Shown piece after piece: positions 43,628 to 50,862 of a DNA stretch of 50,862 nt (within the stretch, counting starts at the first letter, position 1; each line of letters begins with the position of its first letter). The stretch is taken from NCBI GenBank assembly GCA_025966225.1, contig JAOPVI010000380.1:1-50862 (forward strand). The letters run 5' to 3'. The DNA comes from Mycobacterium sp. Lineage in GTDB: Bacteria; Actinomycetota; Actinomycetes; Mycobacteriales; Mycobacteriaceae. The notes below the pieces were generated by a model. It made no database searches and was not told the origin of the DNA. It saw nothing but the letters and a program-made list of their open reading frames with translations. The translations under genes were made by a program, and so were the position numbers.

Positions 43628-44275
43628 ATGCCGCAACTCGATCGTCGCTCGCTACCCGCTCGTAGGCGCAGAGGTCGCCCCGTCGGGTCGGACTCGGCGG
43701 AGACGCGGAATCACATTCTGCTGGCCGCCCGCCAGGTCATCATCGAGCGGGGCTATCAGGCCGCGACCTTCCAGGCCATCTCACTTGCCGCCGAAGTCAG
43801 CAGGCCCACGCTGCACTACTACTTCGCCAACCGCGAAGAGATTTATTCGACGCTCGTCACCGAGGCCAGCACGCTCGTGACGGAGTGCATTGCCAAGGCG
43901 CAACAGCACGAAACGCTCGTCGCTCAACTGTCGGCACTCGTCGCGGCCATGAACGAAGCCGTCCGTCATGATCGGTCGACCGCGGCGTTCCTGGTGAGCG
44001 CGCGCCTGGAGGCCAACCGCAACCCGGAGCTTCAGTACGACGGCGGCGCTGAGTTGCGAGCGTTTCTCACCAAACTGATCGCCGACGCAGGCGCGCGCGG
44101 TGAATTGCTCGAGGGCACCGATCCCGAGCCCGTCGTCGACCTGGTGCAGTCGATGCTGTGGGGGATCGGCGTCTATTCCGGCTTCGTCGACGACGTTGCC
44201 GACATGGATTTGATAACCGGGCAACTGATCGGGCTCTTCTCACATGGCTTGCTGAGCCACGTGCCGGTGCCCTGA
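43628..44275 (+). CDS. TetR-family transcriptional regulator
   Basis: This 215-residue regulator has a basic N-terminus, then a TetR HTH (ILLAARQVIIERGYQAATFQ, then VSRPTLHYYFANREEIYSTL). The helical C-terminal half has a Leu-rich end (LVQSMLWGIGVYSGFVDDV). GAGGG before ATG 43628 supports translation. Its target is unknown; the gene stands alone, 66 bases after the ECF42 gene and before dnaE1. This gene and the two before it are not in the tuberculosis order. Confidence 0.86.
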   Translation: MPQLDRRSLPARRRRGRPVGSDSAETRNHILLAARQVIIERGYQAATFQAISLAAEVSRPTLHYYFANREEIYSTLVTEASTLVTECIAKAQQHETLVAQLSALVAAMNEAVRHDRSTAAFLVSARLEANRNPELQYDGGAELRAFLTKLIADAGARGELLEGTDPEPVVDLVQSMLWGIGVYSGFVDDVADMDLITGQLIGLFSHGLLSHVPVP

Positions 44276-44283
44276 GACTCATT

Positions 44284-44319
44284 CGGCGACACGAACGGCG
44301 ACACGAACGGCGACACGCC
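44284..44319. repeat. 12-bp tandem repeat, three copies
   Basis: Two identical 12-base units CGGCGACACGAA (44284-44295, 44296-44307) are followed by a third that ends CC (44308-44319). It lies in the gap between the TetR gene and dnaE1. A 12-base unit keeps the three-base register, so length changes would not disturb the nearby frames. Confidence 0.85.
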
Positions 44320-44356
44320 GAGCACTGTCGGGGCGCGGCAATAGACTGGCGGCCCT

Positions 44357-47300
44357 ATGAGCAAGACGTTCGTGCACCTCCACAACCACACCGAATACTC
44401 GATGCTGGACGGCGCCGCGAAGGTCAAGCCGATGTTCGCCGAGGCGCAGCGGCTGGAGATGCCCGCCATCGGCATGACCGACCACGGAAACATGTTCGGT
44501 GCGAGCGAATTCTACAACGCGGCAACCGAAGTGGGCATCACACCGATCATCGGCGTCGAGGCGTACATCGCACCGGGTTCGCGATTCGACACCAAGCGCA
44601 TCCTGTGGGGCGACCCTGGGCAGAAGGGCGACGACGTCTCGGGTAGCGGCTCGTATACCCACATGACGATGGTCGCCGAGAACGCCACCGGCCTGCGCAA
44701 TCTGTTCAGGCTTTCGTCGCTTGCGTCGTTCGAAGGTCAGCTCGGCAAGTGGTCGCGGATGGACGCCGAGATCATCGCTGAACACTCTGCGGGCATCATC
44801 GCCACCACCGGCTGCCCGTCGGGCGAGGTGCAGACCCGCCTGCGGCTCGGCCACGAGCGCGAAGCGCTGGAATCGGCCGCCAAGTGGCGGGAGATCTTCG
44901 GACCCGAGAACTACTTCCTCGAACTGATGGATCACGGCATCGACATCGAGCGCCGCGTCCGCGAGGGCCTGCTCGAGGTCGGCCGCAAACTGGGCATCCC
45001 GCCGCTGGCCACCAACGACTGCCACTACGTGACCAAAGAGGCCTCGCGCAACCACGAGGCGTTGCTGTGCGTGCAGACGGGTAAGACGCTGTCGGATCCC
45101 ACTCGATTCAAGTTCGACGGCGACGGCTACTACCTGAAGTCGGCCGCGGACATGCGGGCGCTGTGGGACGACGAGGTGCCAGGAGCGTGCGACTCGACGT
45201 TGTTGATCGCAGAGCGCGTCCAGTCGTACGCCGAGGTCTGGGCACCCAAGGATCGGATGCCGATCTTCCCGGTGCCCGAGGGTCACGACCAGGCGTCCTG
45301 GCTGCGTCACGAAGTGACTGCTGGTTTGCAGCGCCGGTTCCCGGGTGCGGTGCCCACCGCATACACCGAGCGCGCCGACTTCGAGATCGGCGTCATCTGC
45401 GACAAGGGCTACCCGTCTTATTTCCTCATCGTCGCGGACCTCATCAACTACGCGCGTTCGGTCGACATTCGGGTGGGCCCTGGCCGCGGATCGGCCGCAG
45501 GGTCGCTCGTCGCGTACGCGATGGGGATCACCAACATCGACCCGATTCCGTATGGCCTGCTGTTCGAACGGTTCCTCAACCCCGAGCGCGTTTCGATGCC
45601 CGACATCGACATCGACTTCGACGACCGCCGCCGCGGCGAGATGCTGCGCTACGCCGCCAACAAGTGGGGCAGTGATCGCGTTGCCCAGGTCATCACGTTC
45701 GGCACCATCAAGACCAAGGCCGCACTGAAGGATTCGGCGCGGGTCAACTACGGACAGCCCGGCTTCGCCATCGCGGACCGGATCACCAAGGCGCTGCCGC
45801 CCGCCGTCATGGCCAAGGACATTCCGCTCTCGGGCATCACCGATTCGAGCCACGAGCGGTACAAGGAGGCCGCCGAGGTTCGCAGCCTCATCGACACCGA
45901 CCCCGATGTCCGGACCATCTACGAAACAGCGCGTGGGCTCGAGGGCCTGGTGCGCAACGCCGGTGTGCACGCGTGCGCGGTGATCATGAGCTCGGAACCG
46001 CTCATCGACGCCATTCCGCTGTGGCGGCGACCCCAGGACGGGGCCGTCATCACCGGCTGGGACTACCCGTCGTGCGAGGCCATCGGACTCTTGAAGATGG
46101 ACTTCCTCGGACTGCGGAACCTGACGATCATCGGTGACTGCATCGAGAACATCAACGCCAACAGGGGAATCGAACTCGATCTCGACGCCGTGCCCCTCGA
46201 TGACCCTGCGGCCTACGAACTCCTGTCGCGCGGCGACACCCTCGGGGTTTTCCAACTCGACGGTGGGCCGATGCGCGATCTGCTCCGGCGCATGCAGCCG
46301 ACGGGTTTCGAGGACGTCGTCGCCGTCATCGCGCTGTACCGGCCCGGTCCCATGGGCATGAACGCCCACAATGACTACGCGGACCGGAAGAACGGCCGCC
46401 AGGCGATCAAACCGATCCATCCGGAGCTGGCCGAGCCGCTGGAGGAGATCCTCGCCGAGACCTACGGCCTGATCGTCTACCAAGAGCAGATCATGCGCAT
46501 CGCGCAGAAGGTGGCCAGTTACTCACTCGCCCGAGCCGACATTCTGCGCAAGGCGATGGGCAAGAAGAAGCGCGAGGTCCTCGAGAAGGAATTCGAGGGC
46601 TTCTCCGACGGCATGAAGTCCAACGGGTTCTCGGCCGCGGCCGTCAAGGCGCTATGGGACACCGTGCTTCCTTTCGCCGACTACGCGTTCAACAAGTCTC
46701 ACGCCGCGGGTTATGGGTTGGTCTCGTACTGGACGGCATACCTGAAGGCGAACTACCCGGCCGAGTACATGGCGGGGCTGCTCACGTCCGTTGGCGACGA
46801 CAAGGACAAGGCGGCGGTGTACCTTGCGGACTGTCGCAGGCTCGGGATCACGGTGTTGCCGCCCGATGTCAACGAGTCGGGGCTGAACTTCGCCTCGGTG
46901 GGTGCCGACATCCGCTTCGGCTTGGGGGCCGTCCGCAATGTGGGCGCCAACGTCGTTGCCTCCCTGATCAATACGCGCGGGGGTAAGGGCAAGTACACCG
47001 ACTTCTCGGATTATCTGAACAAGGTCGACGTCACCGCATGCAACAAGAAGGTGACGGAGTCGCTGATCAAGGCGGGCGCGTTCGACTCACTCGGACACAC
47101 GCGCAAGGGGCTGTTCCTCATCCACACCGACGCGGTCGATTCGGTGCTTGGCACCAAGAAGGCCGAGGCGATGGGTCAGTTCGACCTCTTCGGCGGAGCC
47201 GACACCGCCACCGACGCGGTATTCGCCATCAAGGTGCCCGACGACGAGTGGGACGACAAGCACAAGCTCGCACTGGAGCGAGAGATGCTGGGCCTCTACG

Positions 47301-47884
47301 TATCCGGACATCCGCTCAATGGAGTTGCCCATCTGCTCGCCACTCAGGTGGACAGCCAGATACCGGCCATTCTCAACGGCGACGTACCCAACGATTCCCA
47401 GGTGCGTGTCGGTGGCATATTGGCCGGGGTCAATCGGCGGGTGAACAAGAACGGTATGCCTTGGGCCTCAGCACAGTTGGAGGACCTGACGGGCGGCATC
47501 GAGGTGATGTTCTTTCCACACACGTACTCGACGTTCGGGGCGGACATCGCCGATGACGCGGTCGTCGTGGTCAGTGCCAAGGTCAGCGCGCGCGACGACC
47601 GGATCTCGCTGATCGCCAATGACCTCGTCGTGCCCGACTTTTCGAGTGCACAGGTCGACCGGCCGTTGGCGGTGAGTCTGCCGACGCGGCAGTGCACGGT
47701 CGAGAAGGTCAGTGCACTCAAGCAGGTACTCGCAAATCACCCGGGCACCGCGCTAGTGCATCTGCGGCTCGTCAGTGGGGACCGCATCACCACGCTGGAA
47801 CTCGACCAGGGCCTTCGCGTCACGACGTCGTCGGCGCTGATGGGCGATCTCAAGGCCCTGTTGGGTCCTGGCTGCCTCGGCTAG
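44357..47884 (+). CDS. dnaE1: DNA polymerase III alpha subunit DnaE1
   Basis: This 1175-residue replicative polymerase has an N-terminal PHP domain ([13 protein letters not shown], with metal-binding His8 and His10) that serves as proofreading exonuclease in mycobacteria. The polymerase catalytic aspartates lie in [11 protein letters not shown] (Asp416-Asp420). A beta-clamp motif QFDLFGG follows near residue 941, then a C-terminal OB-fold ([16 protein letters not shown]). ATG 44357 is nine bases after TAGACT (44342-44347), so the leader is only about two to three bases. It matches Rv1547. Its stop codon shares bases with the convergent methyltransferase stop (CTAG). Confidence 0.97.
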   Translation: MSKTFVHLHNHTEYSMLDGAAKVKPMFAEAQRLEMPAIGMTDHGNMFGASEFYNAATEVGITPIIGVEAYIAPGSRFDTKRILWGDPGQKGDDVSGSGSYTHMTMVAENATGLRNLFRLSSLASFEGQLGKWSRMDAEIIAEHSAGIIATTGCPSGEVQTRLRLGHEREALESAAKWREIFGPENYFLELMDHGIDIERRVREGLLEVGRKLGIPPLATNDCHYVTKEASRNHEALLCVQTGKTLSDPTRFKFDGDGYYLKSAADMRALWDDEVPGACDSTLLIAERVQSYAEVWAPKDRMPIFPVPEGHDQASWLRHEVTAGLQRRFPGAVPTAYTERADFEIGVICDKGYPSYFLIVADLINYARSVDIRVGPGRGSAAGSLVAYAMGITNIDPIPYGLLFERFLNPERVSMPDIDIDFDDRRRGEMLRYAANKWGSDRVAQVITFGTIKTKAALKDSARVNYGQPGFAIADRITKALPPAVMAKDIPLSGITDSSHERYKEAAEVRSLIDTDPDVRTIYETARGLEGLVRNAGVHACAVIMSSEPLIDAIPLWRRPQDGAVITGWDYPSCEAIGLLKMDFLGLRNLTIIGDCIENINANRGIELDLDAVPLDDPAAYELLSRGDTLGVFQLDGGPMRDLLRRMQPTGFEDVVAVIALYRPGPMGMNAHNDYADRKNGRQAIKPIHPELAEPLEEILAETYGLIVYQEQIMRIAQKVASYSLARADILRKAMGKKKREVLEKEFEGFSDGMKSNGFSAAAVKALWDTVLPFADYAFNKSHAAGYGLVSYWTAYLKANYPAEYMAGLLTSVGDDKDKAAVYLADCRRLGITVLPPDVNESGLNFASVGADIRFGLGAVRNVGANVVASLINTRGGKGKYTDFSDYLNKVDVTACNKKVTESLIKAGAFDSLGHTRKGLFLIHTDAVDSVLGTKKAEAMGQFDLFGGADTATDAVFAIKVPDDEWDDKHKLALEREMLGLYVSGHPLNGVAHLLATQVDSQIPAILNGDVPNDSQVRVGGILAGVNRRVNKNGMPWASAQLEDLTGGIEVMFFPHTYSTFGADIADDAVVVVSAKVSARDDRISLIANDLVVPDFSSAQVDRPLAVSLPTRQCTVEKVSALKQVLANHPGTALVHLRLVSGDRITTLELDQGLRVTTSSALMGDLKALLGPGCLG

Positions 47885-48714
47885 AACACGTACCGCAGGA
47901 TGCGCGCCTTGCGCGCGCCGGCCTTCGTCGCACCCGTGAGGCGAGTCGCAACCCGTAGCGCGCGGGGGAAAAGGTCCACCTCGGGTTGCTTGGTCAGGCT
48001 GGCCTCCTCCACCAGGAGCATCCGCGGGTTCCACGACTGAGGATGGTGGGCATCCTTGAAACCCGGGTAACCCCACTGACTACCAACGTCCTTGAAGATC
48101 TTCTGTGGAAATAGCTTGACCGCGACCCGGCTGACCGGCCCGATGCGCCCGTAGTCATTGAACGCCAATTCGCCGGCGCAGAAATGCTCGGTGATGCGCC
48201 GGAAGATGCCGACGATCACCGATTCGGTGAGGAAGGCGAACAAGCCATCGGCGATGAGGATCGTCGGGCGGTCGCCTGGGATCGATTCCGGCCAGGATGG
48301 AGCGGACAGCGTAACGGCTACCGAATGGGACAGCGTAGCGGCGGGGAGCGCGCGATCTCGGACGCCGACGATTCCGGCGAGGTCGACGCTGTACCAGTCG
48401 ACCGATGTCGGCGGCGCCACCCGGTAGAAGCCACTGTCCAGGCCGGCGCCGAGATCGACGACGACGGCGTCGGGGTGCTTGCCGACGAAATGCCGCACCC
48501 TGTCGCCGAGCACCTTGCCCCTAAGTGCGGTCTGGCAGACGACGCTGGTCTGCACACCGAGCCCGGCGAAGTCGTAGTCGATCTTGTTCACCGCGTCATG
48601 GGCGAGCGCGTCGGCGAGGATCGGTCGGGTCGACCGACTGTCGAGTGCCCGGGCGTACTCGGTGAGGAACGCGGTCTGCTCCACCGGGCTGAGGTCTGTT
48701 GTCGAAATCCCCAC
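47881..48714 (-). CDS. Class I SAM-dependent methyltransferase (LCM/Ppm-like family)
   Basis: This 277-residue protein matches the leucine-carboxyl-methyltransferase-like family common in mycobacteria. The SAM motif is [19 protein letters not shown], followed by [13 protein letters not shown] and [15 protein letters not shown]. The substrate is unknown. GTG 48714 is preceded by TAGGTT (minus strand 48727 to 48722) seven bases upstream, so the message is probably leaderless. It converges on dnaE1 with overlapping stops. Confidence 0.85.
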   Translation of the reverse strand: MGISTTDLSPVEQTAFLTEYARALDSRSTRPILADALAHDAVNKIDYDFAGLGVQTSVVCQTALRGKVLGDRVRHFVGKHPDAVVVDLGAGLDSGFYRVAPPTSVDWYSVDLAGIVGVRDRALPAATLSHSVAVTLSAPSWPESIPGDRPTILIADGLFAFLTESVIVGIFRRITEHFCAGELAFNDYGRIGPVSRVAVKLFPQKIFKDVGSQWGYPGFKDAHHPQSWNPRMLLVEEASLTKQPEVDLFPRALRVATRLTGATKAGARKARILRYVF

Positions 48715-48760
48715 TGCTCCGAACCTACTCCTCGATTTTCACTACGTTCACGCCGAACGT

Positions 48761-49501
48761 TCAAGCCAAAACATTAACTGCCCTTGCGATTACGAGCGCC
48801 AGCGTCGACATGGACACCATCGATTGAACCGTCATCATGCCCTTGGCCCACCGGGACAGCGGCATGGTGTCGGTGGGGGAGAACGCCACCACGTTGGTGA
48901 AGCTCACGTACAGGTAGTCGACGAAGGTCGGCCGCCAGTCCGGTTTCGCGTTGGCGGGGTCGGACATCTGCGGAAACAGGAAGTCGGGGTATGGCCTTTC
49001 ACCGGCCCGACGCGCGAACGGTCCGCCGCGATCGAGTTCCCAGTACCAGATGCCGAACGCGATCACGTTGGTGATGAAGATCGCCGCACCGCTACCCAGG
49101 AGCACGGCTGGCTTGTTGCTGACTTCGCCGGTGAGGATCCGATAGTCCAGCACCACCGCCGAGGCGGTGTTGTCCAGCGTGATCGCCGCCGTGAGGCCGA
49201 GGCTCGCCCACTTGCCGACGGTGGTGCGCCGAGACAAGGTCAACGGATTGATGGCCAGCAGGACTACCAGCAGAAGCAGTTCGAGCGTGATCAACGGCCA
49301 CCGCGGGACGACGGTGTACTGCACGGGAATCGCGCGTTGTAGGACGATCACCGCCACGATGGCGATCACCGCGGGCAGTCGGTTCTCCGCGTCGCCGGGC
49401 TTCAGCCAGGACGGGACGTGCCTTTCGGCACTCGAGGCGATGCGCTCGGCCCGGTGTACGAATTCTTGAACCGGCTTCGGGGGATCGGGAGTGTCGGCCA
49501 T
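48761..49501 (-). CDS. DUF1345-like membrane protein
   Basis: This 246-residue protein starts with a soluble, charged helix (KPVQEFVHRAERIASSAERH), then about six membrane helices, for example AVIAIVAVIVLQRAIPV and LITLELLLLVVLLAI. The pore-like turn YVSFTNVVAFSPTDTMPLSR lies before the last helix, as in DUF1345 proteins that resemble ion-channel pores. The function is unknown. ATG 49501 is preferred; the open frame extends to 49570. CAGACT on the minus strand six bases before the ATG is a weak -10. Confidence 0.82.
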   Translation of the reverse strand: MADTPDPPKPVQEFVHRAERIASSAERHVPSWLKPGDAENRLPAVIAIVAVIVLQRAIPVQYTVVPRWPLITLELLLLVVLLAINPLTLSRRTTVGKWASLGLTAAITLDNTASAVVLDYRILTGEVSNKPAVLLGSGAAIFITNVIAFGIWYWELDRGGPFARRAGERPYPDFLFPQMSDPANAKPDWRPTFVDYLYVSFTNVVAFSPTDTMPLSRWAKGMMTVQSMVSMSTLALVIARAVNVLA

Positions 49502-49530
49502 CAACCAAGTCTGTGCGTCACCATTGATGA

Positions 49531-49775
49531 ATGGACGACGACACGACTGTGGATTCGCTGGAAACGTCACGTCATCTCAGCGTGTGGATCGACGCGACAC
49601 CCGAGGCGGTGTATGCCTTCGCGTCGAATCCCGTCGAGCTACCGCGGTGGGCGGCCGGCTTGGCGGAGTTTTCACGCTGCGACGGGGGCCGGGAGTGACG
49701 AACGAGGAGTTCGAGGCCGATGCTGCCGCGGTCGCTGCCGATCTGGAGACGCTGCGCGACCTGATCGAGGGTTAG
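49531..49775 (+). pseudogene. SRPBCC (polyketide-cyclase-like) gene with internal deletion and frameshift
   Basis: The first part (ATG 49531, then TSRHLSVWIDATPEAVYAFA and SNPVELPRWAAGL) is the N-terminus of a SRPBCC domain protein. Near 49665 it jumps into another frame, whose reading GGVFTLRRGPGVTNEEFEAD, then AAAVAADLETLRDLIEG, is the typical C-terminus of the same family. About 60-70 middle residues and the frame are lost. The N-terminal frame ends at TGA about 17 codons after the join. It starts 30 bases upstream of and opposite to the DUF1345-like gene. Confidence 0.78.
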
Positions 49776-49785
49776 TGCACCGGCC

Positions 49786-49980
49786 TTAGTGCTCCGACGA
49801 GCTGAAGATGCTCAGCGCCAGCCAGACGACGGTGCCCGCCGCGGAGGCCGCGACGACGGCAGGCCCAATGCCTGAGGCCACGCCCACGACGGCGAGCACG
49901 ACCACGCTGACCGCGAGTGCGATCAGCTTGTAGAGCGGCCACGGAACTCCCGCGATCCGCACTTCGGTGGACGTCGTCAC
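49786..49980 (-). CDS. Small membrane protein (64 aa)
   Basis: This 64-residue protein has two hydrophobic helices (LYKLIALAVSVVVLAVVGVA and AVVAASAAGTVVWLALSIF) joined by a short loop. The N-terminus is polar. GTG 49980 is seven bases after TATCGT (minus strand 49993 to 49988), so it is likely leaderless. It has no recognised family. Confidence 0.75.
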   Translation of the reverse strand: MTTSTEVRIAGVPWPLYKLIALAVSVVVLAVVGVASGIGPAVVAASAAGTVVWLALSIFSSSEH

Positions 49981-50078
49981 AAGATTGACGATAGCTCGTA
50001 TCCGAGATTTCGGTCAACCGAAACACCGGATGAGGATCATGCTTTTCGATGGCGTCAGACGCGGCCTAGGCTGGAGGC

Positions 50079-50516
50079 ATGCCGCTCACCGGAGACTATG
50101 AACCAAGCACGTCGGACTGGGCCCGCGAGAACGCCGAGGAGTACATGGCGTCCGGCGGGGAGAAGGGCACCGAACTCAAGGGCCGCCCGGTTATCCTGCT
50201 CACCACCATCGGCGCCAAGACGGGCAAAGTCCGCAAGACTCCGCTGATGCGGGTGGAACACGGTGGCGAGTACGCCGTCGTGGCGTCGCTGGGCGGCGCC
50301 CCGAAGAACCCGGTTTGGTACTACAACATCGTGGCGAATCCGCGGGTCGAGTTGCAGGACGGCGCGGAGACCAAGGACTACGACTCGCGCGAGGTCTTCG
50401 GCGACGAAAAGGCCGCGTGGTGGGAGCGCGCCGTCGCGACCTGGCCGGACTATGCCGAGTACCAGACCAAGACCGACCGCCAGATCCCGGTGTTCGTGCT
50501 CACCCCGGTGAGCTGA
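50079..50516 (+). CDS. F420H2-dependent quinone reductase/nitroreductase (Ddn-like)
   Basis: This 145-residue protein matches the deazaflavin-dependent nitroreductase family (Rv1558-type). Visible features are the N-terminal [20 protein letters not shown], the strand [20 protein letters not shown] that contacts F420, and [20 protein letters not shown]. Ddn-type enzymes reduce quinones with F420H2 and activate nitroimidazole prodrugs; whether this paralogue does either is unknown. ATG 50079 follows GGAGGC, and TAGGCT (50067-50072) ends six bases before it, so either route to start is possible. Confidence 0.9.
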   Translation: MPLTGDYEPSTSDWARENAEEYMASGGEKGTELKGRPVILLTTIGAKTGKVRKTPLMRVEHGGEYAVVASLGGAPKNPVWYYNIVANPRVELQDGAETKDYDSREVFGDEKAAWWERAVATWPDYAEYQTKTDRQIPVFVLTPVS

Positions 50517-50558
50517 ATCGGTTTTCCCAAACGGGGAGGCCGGTGGCACCATTGACCG

Positions 50559-50862
50559 GTGTCCGCTGACCTGAGCCAGAGCCCGCGTATGAGTTCCGCC
50601 GCCCCCCTTCGGGCCGCGGACATCGACCAGGCCGCTCGGCGAATTTCCGCGGTCGTCACGCCAAGCCCTCTTCAGTTCAGCGATCGGCTGTCGGCGATCA
50701 CGGGAGCGCAGGTCTATCTCAAGCGTGAGGACCTGCAGGCGGTGCGGTCGTACAAGTTGCGTGGCGCCTTCAACCTCATGATGCAGCTTTCCCCCGAGGA
50801 GGCTGCCGCGGGTGTGGTCTGCTCGTCCGCAGGCAACCATGCGCAGGGGTTTGCGCTGGCGT
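50559..50862 (+). CDS. ilvA: Threonine dehydratase IlvA, 5' part
   Basis: The first 101 codons of the biosynthetic threonine dehydratase (Rv1559) run off the right edge. The PLP-lysine motif SYKLRGAFN and the SSAGNHAQG loop are visible. It makes 2-oxobutyrate for isoleucine synthesis. GTG 50559 (SADLSQSP) matches the tuberculosis start; ATG 50589 is in frame. CACCAT ends six bases before the GTG, a weak leaderless -10. Completeness cannot be judged here. Confidence 0.9.
   Translation, partial: MSADLSQSPRMSSAAPLRAADIDQAARRISAVVTPSPLQFSDRLSAITGAQVYLKREDLQAVRSYKLRGAFNLMMQLSPEEAAAGVVCSSAGNHAQGFALA

Noticed and set aside
44279..46483. A 734-codon minus-strand open frame opposite dnaE1
   Set aside because: It is an antisense shadow with typical Arg/His/Val bias; dnaE1 on the plus strand is fully supported.

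Overview
The window is about 51 kb of high-GC actinobacterial chromosome. Gene content and order identify a mycobacterium, most likely a non-tuberculous, Mycolicibacterium-like species. Most of it follows the Mycobacterium tuberculosis map: trxB-echA12-ABC-F-HTH-acnR-acn-ripA-ripB-moxR1-fabG1-inhA-cpfC-NfeD/SPFH-mutA-mutB-meaB-lipL (Rv1471 to Rv1497), then a jump to ileS-dinX-ansA-lspA-rluD-like (Rv1536 to Rv1540), dnaE1 (Rv1547), a Ddn-like reductase and ilvA (Rv1558, Rv1559). Rv numbers and family names come from memory of the families, not from a search.

Layout. 1-2.3 kb: the start of a DUF222/13E12-type gene with an SOS (LexA) box, a DUF5666 lipoprotein, an unknown gene and an internally deleted Old Yellow Enzyme remnant. 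2.3-9.0 kb: thioredoxin, enoyl-CoA hydratase, ABC-F ATPase, small HTH protein, then acn-acnR with an AcnR operator. 9.1-15.3 kb: cell-wall hydrolases RipA/RipB and the MoxR1/DUF58/VWA operon. 15.5-18.1 kb: fabG1-inhA-cpfC, whose promoter keeps the tuberculosis layout. 18.0-21.7 kb: NfeD-SPFH-DoxX-like operon and a VTT membrane protein. 21.9-27.0 kb: the methylmalonyl-CoA mutase operon mutA-mutB-meaB. 27.1-33.0 kb: an accessory stretch (DUF4333 lipoprotein, LipL, HSL-type esterase, a monooxygenase remnant, a MerR/PPOX divergent pair, and an XRE/membrane-protein pair divergent from a condensation-domain-like protein). 33.0-36.3 kb: ileS with a translational T-box riboswitch. 36.4-41.9 kb: small genes, dinX, ansA, and the overlapping lspA-rluD-rarD operon. 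41.9-44.3 kb: DGPF/YCII protein with an ECF42-type sigma factor, then a TetR regulator. 44.4-50.9 kb: dnaE1, methyltransferase, membrane proteins, an SRPBCC pseudogene, a Ddn-like reductase and the 5' end of ilvA.

How it works together. The core blocks serve mycolic acid elongation (FabG1/InhA), the septal cell wall (RipA/B), heme (CpfC), the TCA cycle (Acn), propionate/methylmalonate metabolism (MutAB/MeaB) and replication (DnaE1). Many genes have a TANNNT-like -10 hexamer 6-9 nt before the start codon, which predicts leaderless mRNAs and fixes several start sites. Three decayed genes with internal deletions or truncation, plus a short dispersed repeat shared by two loci, show recent rearrangement. 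The least explained locus is the XRE/membrane/condensation-like cluster at 31.1-33.0 kb.
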